A DNA stretch of 64,000 nucleotides from Symbiodinium natans (Eukaryota; Sar; Dinophyceae; Suessiales; Symbiodiniaceae): positions 1-64,000 of the forward strand of contig CAJNDS010002512.1 of the NCBI GenBank assembly GCA_905221605.1, read 5' to 3'. The notes under the pieces were generated by a model. The model worked only from the letters and a program-made list of their open reading frames with translations. It was not told the origin of the DNA and did not search any database. Both the position numbers and the translations under genes were made by a program. Numbering within the stretch: the stretch's first letter is position 1; each line of letters opens with the position of its first letter. Below, in pieces: positions 52,506 through 63,719 of this stretch.

Positions 52506-53539
52506 TACATACATATACTTCAAGGTCTTGAGCCTCGGTGCTTGCGCGTGCGGGCATAGCATCACCACAATTTTGAGTGCCTGTCTTCGCCTTGGGTGCT
52601 CTCCAGTCTGGCGGTATTCGTGGCGTGGCATCCTTTCGGCGCTCCCGGACCCCATGATGCTCACGCAACCCGCTCCATCAAGCGGGCACCGCGCGCTCAC
52701 GGCTTCGAAATGTACAGAGTTGCACGGCAGGGGCAGGGAGGGTGGCACAGGCGACGCTCCTCTGATGATTTCTTCTGCGCTGGATCACGGTGCAGGGCCG
52801 GAGAAAATGCCTCTGATTCTCTGATTCTTTCTCTGGCCCGCTGGTGCCGACCCTTCGACCTGAGAAGTATCTGAAACCACGAAGGAGCAAACGGCTTCCC
52901 AAAAGAAGTTGAAAACCTCCCGAAAGGGGGAGGAAAAGAGAGTGAGGAGGAATGTAGGAACCCCCCCCTCCCCCTGCCATCCTCTAAATTCGACATGTCA
53001 GGAAACCATTGAAGCCAGGTGCAGAAACCAGAATCGCTCTGAGGCCTTGCGGCATATTTACCATGTGCTGGACAAGCACAAGATCTGCCCTGGAATGGTC
53101 GCAGCCCGATATGCGTTTCGGCAGCAGTTCGAGCCCCTGCAGTTGTTGCAGTTGTGTGCAGTCAGCCAAGGAGCTCTTGCGCTCGCACTTCGAGCAGGTC
53201 TCGCTGCAGCCGGACCGCCGGCAGGGCTGCCAGCGCAGCTCGGACCATGCACATGTGACTCACATGTGACACTTGTGGCAATGGGATCACAACGCGATCC
53301 TGTGAGAGGATGTGCCCTCGACAGTGCTCTCGATTTTCCTCGGCCCGACTCCCCCCGACTCCTCGACCCGACTCTCGCGGAATCTCGCGCAATCTTGCGA
53401 CGTGTCCAGGCTTTGCCACGTTGCTCGTCTTTGTCTGGCGGCGTGCCGGCGGCCTCATGTACCATGGCCAAGAACTTCAAACATGTTCAAAAGGGCTTCG
53501 GGAGTGAGGGCCTGTCGCAGGGAAGATGCCTGGTCGCTC

Positions 53540-55480
53540 TGCACGAAGCAGAATGCATTGCTGCCAGTGACGCTCGTCGCCTGGACTGCAGTGTCAGCCC
53601 TGGCTGTACAGGAGCTGCAACTTCCATTTTTCGTGGCCCGGGTGGCAGTCTGTTTCCCAAATGCCTGGCAGGATCGGTTTCAGTTTCCGGTGGCTGTCAG
53701 CGCGATCATGATGGTTTTCACCGTGCCTTGGCTGGATTGGGAGGGAGACAGAGAGGGAGATATTCTCCCTCATGAGGTAGATATTGTCAGATATTGATTT
53801 GGCTCACCGGAACATCTCCAACCACATGGGCATCCCACATGTACTTGCCCAGGGCGCACAAGCGCCGCGCGATTATTTTCAGTCACCCTCACCTTACGTC
53901 CACCTTTATGCCTCGACAAACTATCAAGCCGGCGAAGAGGCAGCATCACACTCAAGTGTCCCAGAACTCGCGTGATGGCCATGGCCACATGCGGATAGAA
54001 CTAAGAAATCTTTGTGGGAATAGTGGATGATGCCAGACTCCGACCCCGAACCCCCGACAAGGAAAGAGAGGGCGACAGAGGAAGGGAAGGAAGGAGAAGA
54101 GAGCCGTGCCGACATTGCATGAGAAAAAACTCAGAAAAAGCCATGGCAAGTGACAGCTATGCCTGCTGTGCAACTGCCCGGATATCACGAGGCTACGCAG
54201 GGCCGACACGAACGGACCCTCTCGACTCCGACCCCGAAAGCTCCCCCTTCCCCCACACATCCGTTCCCCCCTTGGGCAGTGGAAGAGTGAGGTCAGTGTA
54301 CTGTCAGTGAAGATGGCCATGGCTTTCCCCGACATAGCAGGCCCAATCTGCTGCACAGCGGAGCGTTCTGTAAGTGGTCTTTGCAGTTTCACCAGGACCG
54401 TTCTACGCTGTGATCCTGATCTTCTTCGTCTGTGCAGCATTGGGCCTGCAGGCACAAAACTGCACGAAACGGCACGTAGATGGGCACAGAGATGGGGCCC
54501 CACTTTTGAGTGCTTTTTGGCCCCCCCCTCTCTCTCTCTGTGTTTTAGGTCGGAGGCTACTTTGCCTTGGGTCCGAAGACGGTGCAGCCGCTAATGCGCA
54601 TGCCAGGCTCGGCATGGCTCGCAGCCCTTCGAGAGAGAGGGAGGGAGAGGGAGGGAGAGTATTTCAGAGAGCATTCCGAGTCATAGTGTCAGAGAGAGCC
54701 TTGCCAGGTACTCTGGCTGGCCAGTCGGACCTTCCACATGCTTGGAGAGGGCGTCGTGGCAGAAATTTTGCGTGTCGCAAAGAAAGCGTGTCCGAGCTGC
54801 GGCGGTCCAAGGAATCGGTCAGAGCCCCCCTATGCAGCATGCCGCATCACTTGGGGATCCCCGGATGCTCCAGTTTCCGTTCTGGACTGGGCGGAACTGT
54901 CGTGGTGTGCCGGCATGCTAAGACAGCCGTCGACATGCTTCATTTAGTGGTAGAAGAGGGGTGGAGAGCTTATTGTTGACGATAGCTTGCAAGCATGGAC
55001 TCTTGCAGACTGCAGCTTCATACCGATTGGGGTCGCAGGATTTGGCTTCGCTGGCGTTGATCGCCTACGAGGACTGTGGGGTCAAACGAAGCAGATCGTG
55101 TCAAAGCCTCTTAGCTTAGCAAGGGGTTTGACTGCAGTCTGATCTGCAGGTCGATTGTGCAGCAGTGCCGCGGCTTCTCCAGGCCTTGGCAGCTATGGGG
55201 TTCATGGTGGGGTGCAAAGAGCTTCTTCGTTTCTTCTGGGCGGCGTTGGAAGGAAAGCTTCGGCACTGGACTGCATGCGCCGAGGAGCTCTGCTGCGACA
55301 GTGCACTGGGGTGCCTGTCAAGAAACCAACGCCATTCAGCATCCCCCTGCAGGCTCGAATCTTGTCGCGGCTACGAAGAGCTGCCACGCTGGATCTCTGT
55401 GCGCTTCCCTTCGCGCCTTCCAGGCGGAGGCACGGGGTTGTGGAAGCAGCTGGTGGTCGGACCATATATATATATATATC
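53540..55480 (+). CDS. Probable multi-exon gene, unknown product
   Basis: A series of forward frames has coding texture and splice-like borders. At 53,548-53,755: ALLPVTLVAWTAVSALAVQE, LQLPFFVARVAVCFP and FPVAVSAIMMVFTVPWLDWE. At 54,380-54,455: SPGPFYAVILIFFVCAALGL. At 54,549-54,630, after TTTTAG: VGGYFALGPKTVQPLMRMPG. At 54,738-54,947: GEGVVAEILRVAKKACPSCG and VLDWAELSWCAGMLRQP. At 55,150-55,455, after TGCAG: VDCAAVPRLLQALAAMGFMV and CKELLRFFWAALEGKLRHW. At least two membrane helices are likely. Whether all pieces are one gene is unknown. Confidence 0.4.
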
Positions 55481-55614
55481 TTCATATACAGCATAGCATG
55501 CTAAATAACCAAGTATGAGCATAAATATAAGTATTATTATAAATACAAATATAAACATATATAAATAACACAAAGTGAATATATAAATGCATATATATAT
55601 ATATATATATATAT
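55463..55614 (+). repeat. TA-rich tracts
   Basis: (TA)n runs at 55,464-55,482 and 55,590-55,614 with AT-rich sequence between. Confidence 0.85.
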
Positions 55615-55799
55615 GGTCACCCCCCCAATGGACCCACCGCGGGCCTTGATCTTTGCAAAAGTACCGCAAATACCGATAAAACCTATGCTGTCTGGTGATT
55701 TTCCGGTGACCGGATTTTTGACTGTATTCCTTAATTCACTCTCTCTCACACACACACACACGGAGGGTTTTTCTTTCTGTTGGCTTTTGTTTATAATTT

Positions 55800-57110
55800 C
55801 AGATTTAGGCATTTAAACCTAAGCCTGCAAAAAACCCTTAACCTTTAAACCCTGTAGGGTTGAGGTTTCAAGGTTAAGGGTTTAAGATTTAGGCATTTGA
55901 ACCTATGCCGGCAATTCAACCCTAAGCCCTTAACCTTTGAATTCTATAGGGTTAAGATTTTTACAGGTTTAGGGTTTAAGATGTAGGCATTTACACCTAA
56001 GCCTGCAACTAATTTTAAACCCTTAACCTTTAGACCCTGTAGGGCTAAGGTTTAAAGGCTTAGGGTTTAAGATTTAGCCATTTAAACCTGTAGCCAAGCC
56101 CTTAACCTTTAAACCCTGTAGGGTTACGATTTTAAAGGTTTAGGATTTAAGATTTAAGCATGTAAATCTCAGACTTCAATTAATTTTAAACCCTTAACCT
56201 TGAAACCCTGTTGGGCTAAGGTTTAAAGGCTTCGGGCTTAAGATTTGGGCATTTAAACCGATTCCGGCAATTAACGCTAAGCCTTTAACCTTAAAACCCT
56301 ATGGGGTTAAGATATTTAATGGTTTAGGGTTTAAGTTTAAGGTTTAGGCATTTAGACCTATGCAGGCAGTTCATATTGAACCCTTAACCTTAAACCCTGT
56401 AGGGATAAGATTTAAAGGTTTAGGGTTCTTTACTTAGACACTTAAATCTAAGCTTGCAATTAAACCGAAACCCTTAACCTTTAAACCCTATAGGGTGAAG
56501 GTTTAAAGTTTTAGGGTTTAAGATTCAGACATTTTAACCTAAGACGGCAATTAACAATAGACCCTTAACCTTTAAACCCTATAGGGTCAAGGTTTAAAGG
56601 TTTGGGGTTTAAGATTTAGGCATTTAAACCTAAGTATGTAATTAGTTTGTCACCCTTAACACCCGGAAACTTTGTAGTGTGAAGGTTTAAAGGTTTCGGG
56701 TTTAAGATTTAGACATTTAAACCTAAGCCCATAGAGTTTAAACCTTAAGGGTTTAAGGTTTAGGCATCTATTCCTTAACCCTAAACCCTCTAGGGTCAGG
56801 ACCCTAAAGCCCTCGGCAATCAAGCCTAAACCCTTGACCTTCAAACCCCATAGGATGAAGGTTTGAAGGTTTGGGGTTTAAGACTTACGCATTTAAACCT
56901 AGAGGGCATTTAAGCCTTAACCCTAAACCCTTCAGGGTCAGAACCTTAGCACCCTGTATGGATCTAGCACCTGCAGGTATACATCGGTTTTTAAACCATT
57001 ACACCAAGGTTTAGGGTCTTTTCGGTGTCTATCTCTAAATTTCTCACGGGGTTAACCCCGCCGGGCTTAAAGTTAAAGGTTTAGGAATAAAGGTTTAGGC
57101 AATACCTAAA
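55800..57110 (+). repeat. Degenerate telomere-derived tandem repeat, about 10 units
   Basis: Each unit of roughly 110-130 bp contains CCCTTAACCTTTAAACCCT, then TAGGGTTAAGGTTTAAAGG, then TTTAGGGTTTAAGATTTAGG and CATTTAAACCTAAGCCTGC. The first two form an inverted repeat centred on CCCT-GTAGGG, so each unit can fold. Sequence drift between units is high. Confidence 0.8.
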
Positions 57111-57119
57111 GGATTAGAA

Positions 57120-58240
57120 GTCTTCTCCTGGCAAAACCATCTTTTTCTCGAGAAAAAGATGGTGTTTCGAAGGATGGTTGCTCAAAACCATCTTTTTCTC
57201 GAGAAAAAGATGGTTTCCAACCAAAAAACCATCTTTTTCTCGAGAAAACCAAAAAAAACAAAGAAACAACAAAAAACAAATCTTTTCCAAAACTATGGGG
57301 CTCGTGCTTGCAAAAGATTGAATTTTTGGTTTTCTCGCGAAAAAGATGGTTTTTTTGGTTCGAAACCATCTTTTTCTCGAGAAAAAGATTGTTTTTGGAG
57401 GTCTTCTCCTGGTAAAACCATCTTTTTCTAGAGAAAAAGATTGTTTTTTCGAAGGATGGTTGCTCAAAACCATCTTATTCTCGAGAGAGAGATGGTTTTT
57501 TCGAAGGATGGTTGCTCAAAACCATCTTTTTCTCGAGAAAGAGATGGTTTCGAACCAAAAAACCTTTTTTTCTCGAGGAAACCAAAAAAACCAAAAAAAC
57601 CATCTATTCCAAAAACTATGGGGCTGGGGTTTTTTTGGTTTTCTCGAGAAAAAGATGGTTTTTTTAGTTCGAAACCATCTTTTTCTCGAGAAAAAGATGG
57701 TTTTACCAGGAGAAGACCTCCAAAGACCATCTTTTTCTCGAGAAAAAGATGGTTTCGAACCAAAAAACCATCTTTTTCTCGAGAAAACCAAAAAAACCAA
57801 AAAAACCAAAAAAACCATCTTTTGGAGGCCCCAGCCCCATAGTTTTGGAAAAGATGGTTTTTTTGGTTTTTTTGGTTTTTTTGGTTTTTTTTGGTTTTTT
57901 TGGTTTTTTTGGTTTTCTCGAGAAAAAGATGGTTTTTTGGTTCGAAACCATCTTTTTCTCGAGAAAAAGATGGTTTTGAGCAACCATCCTTCGAAAAAAC
58001 AATCTTTTTCTCGAGGAAAAGATGGTTTTACCAGGAGAAGACCTCCAAAAACCATCTTTTTCTCGAGAAAAGGATGGTTTCGAACCAAAAAAACCATCTT
58101 TTTCTCGAGAAAACCAAAAAAACCATCTTTTGGAGGCCCCAGCCCATAGTTTTGGAAAAGATGGTTTTTTTTTGTTTTTTTCTTTTTTTGGTTTTTTTGG
58201 TTTGTTTGGTTTTTTGGCTTTTTGCTTTTTGTTAGTTTCT
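57120..58240. repeat. Cluster of CTCGAG-centred palindromes
   Basis: About eleven complete copies of a palindrome with core CTTTTTCTCGAGAAAAAG, extended to AAAACCAT...ATGGTTTT in the best cases (centres near 57,149, 57,201, 57,378, 57,431, 57,482, 57,533, 57,688, 57,740, 57,959, 58,013 and 58,066), plus half copies. They are joined by TTCGAAGGATGGTTGCTC, TTGGTTCGAAACC, GAGAAGACCTCC, GGCCCCAGCCCCATAG and (AAAAACC)n linkers, each present in both orientations. The same peptide words (SFSREKDGF) therefore appear on both strands; these frames are not genes. Confidence 0.95.
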
Positions 58241-58313
58241 TGTTTTGTTGTTTTTCCCTTGATCTGGCTAGGACTCGGCTGCCACCCGGTGGGTCCATTA
58301 GGGGGGGGTGAGC

Positions 58314-58330
58314 TATATATATATGTATGT

Positions 58331-58397
<67 letters not shown>

Positions 58398-58451
58398 TTG
58401 TATTTGTATTTGTATTTGTACATGTACATGTACATGTACATGTACATGTAC

Positions 58452-58483
<32 letters not shown>

Positions 58484-58495
58484 CGACTGTATATC
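58314..58495 (+). repeat. Compound hexanucleotide microsatellite
   Basis: (TATATG)n changes to (TATTTG)n, then (TACATG)n, then back to (TATATG)n, a clear record of point mutation spreading through the array. Confidence 0.95.
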
Positions 58496-58909
58496 GACTT
58501 GACTTGATCGACTTTTTGCAAACGACAAGCTGAATGTTTTTCTCGGTCGTCAGACCAGAGCTTTGAGTCCTTGTAAGTTCAGGTACAGTACAGTAGCGAG
58601 CATGATGTCATGTAGCCGCATGGGTTGTTCTCTAATTTGGGTCTCTTTTTTGGGTCCCCTACGTAGTAGGGCATCCTTAACAGACGGACCCTTAACTTAG
58701 AGAACTACCGGGGCGACGGATCCTGGGTTGCCGTGGACTTTCTTTGAAGGGGAATGTGCGTTTTACTTGGGTTCTGACACGATTATTGAAAAACAGTCTT
58801 CAACATGTGCCCAAAAACTACCCGATTTCTTGCTTTTTTGCTGCTTGGTTCTTACTGTTACATTGCGTTTCGGTTTCTGAAATACACTGTGTTAACCCGG
58901 AGCCTAATC

Positions 58910-59380
58910 CCTTAGTAAGTTGTGCAAAGAGGCACAAACGCTGTAAACACTGGTGTTCTGCGCCTGGTCGCCAAAGGCATGGACGCTTGTGACAGCTTTT
59001 CTTGTTCCACATCCTTGCGGAGTATGTTGTACAACAAGGCGAAACGGGGTAAATACCTGTTTTTTGGGCGGCATGGACGCTTGTGACAACGCATCCTTGC
59101 GCAGTATGTTGTACAAAGAGGCGAAAACGCCGCAAATACCAGTGTTTTGGGCATGGACGCCAAAGGCATGGACGCTGTTGACAGCTTTGCTTTTTCCACA
59201 TGCTTGTGGAGTATGTTGTACAAAAAGGCAAGAACGCGGTAAATGCCAGTGTTTTGGGCATCGTCGCGAAAAGCATGGACGCTTGTGACAACGTGTTGTG
59301 TTCCCCCATCCTTGCACAGAGTGTTGTACAAAGAGGCGAAAACGCGCTAAATACCAGTGTTTTGTGCATGGACGCAATAT
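58910..59380 (+). repeat. Tandem repeat of 80-110 bp, about five copies
   Basis: Shared words are GCATGGACGCTTGTGACA, TATGTTGTACAA, AGGCGAAAACGCGGTAAATA and CCAGTGTTTTGGGC. The TGTTGTACAA landmarks are at about 59,026, 59,107, 59,214 and 59,320. Long minus-strand frames through it are artefacts of the period. Confidence 0.85.
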
Positions 59381-59559
59381 GAATGACGTTCTTATCCCCC
59401 CCCCCCAAGCCGAACAACAGGAAAAGTGCAGGAAAAGCCGGAAATATGCAGGAAACACTGCGGCAACCCAGGACCCGTGGCCCAACTACATGCAGCCATG
59501 CGTTTCTCTTGAGGTCCCGCGATTCAGGCTGTCATCATAGTACACTTTTTACAACATTG

Positions 59560-60021
59560 CGACTTTCACGAAAGACTTCTAGAGCTCCGGATGTTGAAGT
59601 TGGCGAGGAGAAGCTCTTCAATAGAAAGCCAAGCCCTCCGAGAACGATTGTGCACAGGCGATACACGCATCTTCGCTGTCAAGGGCACGTCTCCAGACAG
59701 CAGTGAGTGGACAGAATGCCGAGATGGCATACGGCATTGCTGGAAAGAGCTTCTGATGTTTGAAAAGGTACCAGTGCTAGCGCATTGCTTAACCTTGCTT
59801 CAAGGTCTTCGTGGCGAGATGTTTACGCCGATATCAAGCTCTTCGCGACAATCGAGGCCACTACTCGTAGGACAGATATCAGTAGGGCACGGAGGAAGAA
59901 ATGTTATGGAACCACCACAGTGGAGGTGCTCCAAACTTTGTCGAAGATTGTGCCGATCCTCTCACTGCTGCCGCTATCCTTGGTGCAAAGCATTGTTGGC
60001 CACACTAGCCGCTTGACATGA
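59560..60021 (+). CDS. Probable exons, unknown protein
   Basis: The first piece reads MLKLARRSSSIESQALRERL, CTGDTRIFAVKGTSPDSSEW and TECRDGIRHCWKELLMFEK (59,591-59,768). The second reads SSWRDVYADIKLFATIEATT, RARRKKCYGTTTVEVLQTLS and KIVPILSLLPLSLVQSIVGH (59,808-60,010), ending in TGA. They are in different frames. A GTACC...TTCAAG gap lies between, but its length does not join the frames cleanly, so the border is unsettled (intron or frameshift). Both pieces have good coding texture. It is not recognised. Confidence 0.4.
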
Positions 60022-60404
60022 ATGATGAGAGATCTGCATGCGGGTGAATAATGAGGGTTGTGGTGCTGTTGCTGGTGGCGCATCATGGTGACCTTTGTGA
60101 ACCTGCCTTCTCTGAAGCAAAGTCTACTTCGGGTCTGCAACCCTTGATTCTTGTTAGGTTTGGCCGATGCCCACATGTGGGATGATCTGGAGCGTGCCAT
60201 CGACGAGGGCCGTGGAAAGAGAGATGTCTCCGTGCATACCTGAATTGATCACACAGGGGTGAGAGCGACATTGCCTTGGGCGTGAGACGGCATGAACCGC
60301 TTGGATAGGTGCTAACTGGCCATTCCTTGGGGGGCTGCATTGCCCAGATCGTGGCGGGCAGGCGATAGTTAGATCAGCTGTCCTTCGCTTCGGAAAAGCT
60401 ATTT

Positions 60405-60508
60405 GGGGGTTTACGAAAGTACAACAGGCCCCAATATCGACCCCCAAATAGTAGGATCCCCTGATAATAAGGACGCCAATAATGTACCCCCGAATATCGT
60501 AAACCGCC
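60405..60508 (+). mobile_element. Small MITE-like element, copy 1
   Basis: 104 bp with terminal inverted repeats GGGGGTTTACGA and TCGTAAACCGCC (one mismatch). It contains AATAGTAGGATCCCC, TAATAAGGACGCCAATAA and GTACCCCC, shared with copy 2. Confidence 0.6.
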
Positions 60509-60719
60509 ATCTGCAGCTGCCAGGCAGCAAGTGCCGGCCCTCGTTTTCTCTTCTCCAGGCAGGCATCATGAACGTTCTTGCAGTTAGGACAACAGGACAC
60601 TTGTGCTGGATCAATGGAGAAGCTGGCAGTGAATGATTGAAGCACTGGAGCACTGCAGGTTTGCTGTACTCTGCGCGGCGCTTCCACATCTCACCAGAGA
60701 GTCGCAGCAGCAGCGTTAA

Positions 60720-60765
60720 ACGTTGTCTCTCTCTCTCTCTCTATCTCTGTCTCTTTCTTTTTTCT
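60720..60765 (+). repeat. (CT)n tract
   Basis: TCTCTC run with a pyrimidine-rich continuation ending TTTCTTAG, which could serve as a splice acceptor. Confidence 0.8.
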
Positions 60766-61290
60766 TAGGAGTTTTGGTAGATGGTCCGGATCTCCATTGG
60801 CCGGCGTTTCCGTTTGGCTAGATGTTTCAGTGAACCCAAGGTATCCGACATGTGGTGGTGCTGGTGCCTGACGGCGATGTGGTTTCCAGCGTCGATGTAC
60901 ATGCAGGCAAAATCTCAGTAATCCCCTCCCCCTAATATTAAACCCTCCCCCACCCCTTAATATTAAGTACTCCCAGTACGGTTAAATTAGAGTATGGCAG
61001 GGGGGGGGTCAAAATTAGGGGGAAGGGGTTCTTCTCAAGTTCAGGAAGGTTGTTTTTGCGTGGGGCCGAGACCAGACCCTGACTAACCTCAGGTATTGAG
61101 CAACATGAGCATGTGGCATCAAAGGGTGCAGTCGAACCGGTTTGCAGACTACCACATGTGGTGAATGCCGACGTCAACCACTTTCTCCTTTATGCATCCG
61201 TATTCGATTCCCACAGGCGTTGTGCAGCGCATTGCGTGCCGAACACGCAGTGGCCAGGCATCTGAGCTGAGTGAACTTCTGGAACGGTTT

Positions 61291-61393
61291 GGGGGGTACG
61301 AATATGGGAGACCCCTAAAATAGACCCCCCGAATAGTGGGATCCCCGTTTAATACGGACCCCAATAAGGTACACCTAATTTTCATAAACCCCC
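61291..61393 (+). mobile_element. Small MITE-like element, copy 2
   Basis: About 103 bp sharing CCCCGAATAGTGGGATCCCC, TAATACGGACCCCAATAAGG and TACACC with copy 1, and ending TTCATAAACCCCC opposite a GGGGGGTACGAA start. The ends are more eroded than in copy 1. Confidence 0.55.
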
Positions 61394-61399
61394 ATTTGG

Positions 61400-63650
61400 T
61401 AACCGGGGAACAAATGTGAGAATGGGAACACGAATGCCCAGCATTGCCAGCGAAACTCTGTGAGGCAGCCTCGGCGGCGACTTGCCACCGACTCCGGAAG
61501 ACTGCGTGCGAGGCGTGCAGCTTTGCTTGGTGACAGGTTCAAAGGCACAAGCGAGCGCGTGCAAGCGGTGCGGCTTGCTGAAGACACGATGTCCACATGT
61601 TTAGGTGCGGCTTGCTGAAGACTCGATGTCCACATGTGTCAACATCTCTAGGCTTTGTAGTTTGAAGGTCTGGCGAGCCTGCAAGGGGCCCAGTGCGACT
61701 GCTGCTGTGGTAAGAAAGGCTGATGGTCGTTCGCTGGCTCGATGCGTGTCGGCTGCTTTGTCACAGTGAGCGAGCTGGTAGCTGGAGTTTGCTGTGGATG
61801 ACTTGTTGGTGACACATCATCTAGGCGGGGATGCGCGCGAGCGTGATTTCTCGGACACGTGTGCGGGCTACGTCTTGCCGGAGCGATGCTCTTGTGGCGT
61901 TGTAAACTTGTTTGCAAAGTCGATGGCTTCATTTCCTTGGAGCTGTCTGGACTGTGCCGTGGTTGTTCATGACAGTTTTGTGACCTTGGCTTTTGCAAGA
62001 GGAGATGTTGGGGCGCGTTCTGCCAGAAGAGCTGTGGAGACCAGCTGAGGCGCGCAAGACTCGTGTTGACAGTAGGAGTCAAGGCATGTGTCGGAAAAGA
62101 AACTCTGGCACCCGCCCTGCCCTGAAAGTCGTCGGCCTACGACGCATACGATTCAGCGACGTGATCCAGCACGTGATAAAGTGGGGGTGTGCAGGACAGA
62201 TAGAGGGGTTCGAAGCATGGATGTCAATGTCAATTTCCGTACTGAAATTAACACTTTGGAGTGAGCGGCACTTGTGTTTTCACAGATGTCAGGGTGTCAA
62301 GCCTGCCCCAGGACCACCGCAAGTGACGACGAGTTCTGAAGGAAAGGTGGGATAAGGTCGGCAACAGCTGAGAGCAACGCGTGAAGCCCACCGATCTGAC
62401 GAGCACTCTGACTTCAAGCACTGAAGAAGCCGAAGAGAAGCCTCTGAAAAGGATCCTGTTCAGGATCCTGTCCAAGGCAGCGCTTAAGGGGCGTCGATGC
62501 TTCGAAGCCTGGAGGACTGAGCCGAAGCGAGGACCGAGCTCAGCTTCTGCTGGACGTCTTCTGCTCATGGGCACAGAGGTGGACCATGACAGGCGAATCT
62601 CTGAGACTCTTCATGTCAGGCTCCAAAGCTGAGCCAAAGGACGATCTACCTGGGGCTTGATGTAGATTCTGAGCTCCTTGCCCGGCCTCCTTCCGAGGGC
62701 CACAATTTGACGGGGGCCTCGTGTCTCGATCAGTCGAAACAGCTCTACACAGACTGCCACGAGGCTGCTGGAATCTTGTAAGGTACGGCCTGAAAACAAT
62801 CCGAGCTAGCGAAAAAGGATAAACGGCGACCCGAAAAGAGCCCGCAATTTCGATGGACCCCCAGCTTGTGTCTGGCAAGAAATGGCCTTGCCGCTGAGGA
62901 GATTGCTGCAGTTCAAAACGGGGAGCTGAGAAGTCAACTTGCTTGCCTCACTTACCCCACCTCCCCTACTTGCCCACTTGCCCACTTGCCCCGCTCCAGA
63001 CACCTTGCAAGGGCATCTATCATGATGCGCGTCTCGGATCTGCAGTGTCTTGAATGCTTGAGTAACATGCGAGAGAGACAAAGTCCTCCGCTACTTGGGG
63101 CGAAGGGCACATAAACCTCCTTCGATCCTACCACAAGGGCAGAGCGGCGTTGCGCAGTAGAGAGGAACTGTGACCTGCGCTCTAGCTGCCATCAGCTTCT
63201 CAAGAGCTTGAAGCACCAGAAGCCTTGCAGGTGCAGCAATTGCGCACACCTTGCTGTCGGCTGAAGCTCAGGCGTCTCAGCATTCTACTGGTAGTTGTGC
63301 ACCAGCGGGTGCTTGTCATACCTGGCACGAACAGATGTTAGGAAAGCCTTGCGAGGTGGACTCTTGCGGCCGGGATGGTGAAACTCCAGTTCTCATCCCA
63401 GATGAAAGTCGATTCGCACGCACAGCAAGAACGGCGCACCAACATGATGTGAAGCCACGTGAAGCCTGCCTTAATGAGGTGCAGCTTGCCAGCCTCATGG
63501 GTCTTCGTCTAAGACATTCCAGTTTCTGCCGATGTCTTTCGTGTGTCGGGGATGCTTGGCGGAAACTAATGGGTCATGGAGTATATGGAGTCAGATAGAA
63601 CTCTAGCAGCTTCTAGTGGTTGTTGTGTAACAGACAACGTGGATCATGCC
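61400..63650. other. No confident gene
   Basis: Includes a duplicated 37-bp stretch (GCGGCTTGCTGAAGAC, CGATGTCCACATGT) at 61,567 and 61,604. Forward frames such as TEEAEEKPLKRILFRILSKA (62,421 on) and GKPCEVDSCGRDGETPVLIP (63,340 on) have some coding texture but lack motifs. Confidence 0.3.
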
Positions 63651-63663
63651 ACATCTTTGGTCC

Positions 63664-63719
63664 GTCGGCGCGAAGGTCATCACGACATCGTTTGTGCCCT
63701 CCTCCAGGTGGGAGCAGCC
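63664..63719 (+). CDS. Ankyrin-like exon fragment
   Basis: The frame reads RREGHHDIVCALLQVGAA, a good match to the helix-turn-helix core of an ankyrin repeat (GHxDIVxxLLxxGA). It stands alone in the window; the remainder would lie beyond the right edge or in unresolved exons upstream. Confidence 0.4.

Larger units (their letters stand above)
55615..58312. mobile_element. 2.7-kb unit with 25-bp terminal inverted repeats
   Basis: The left end GGTCACCCCCCCAATGGACC-CACCG (55,615-55,639) and the complement of 58,287-58,312 agree except for one substitution and a small indel around the C-run/AAT junction. Each is flanked on its outer side by (TA)n. Inside are no genes, only telomere-derived repeats (55,800-57,110) and the palindrome cluster (57,120-58,240). 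It could be a non-autonomous DNA element or a large foldback. Confidence 0.5.

Noticed and set aside
52909-53775. 288-codon forward frame
   Set aside because: Most of its length has overlapping frames of equal quality on both strands; only the hydrophobic part near 53.55-53.76 kb, in another frame, looked coding.
57106-58298. Frames of up to 267 codons in both directions (SFSREKDGF-rich peptides)
   Set aside because: They are translations of palindromic, low-complexity DNA and read the same words on both strands.
58818-59485. 199- and 193-codon minus-strand frames
   Set aside because: They run through the 80-110-bp tandem repeat and repeat the same peptide words.
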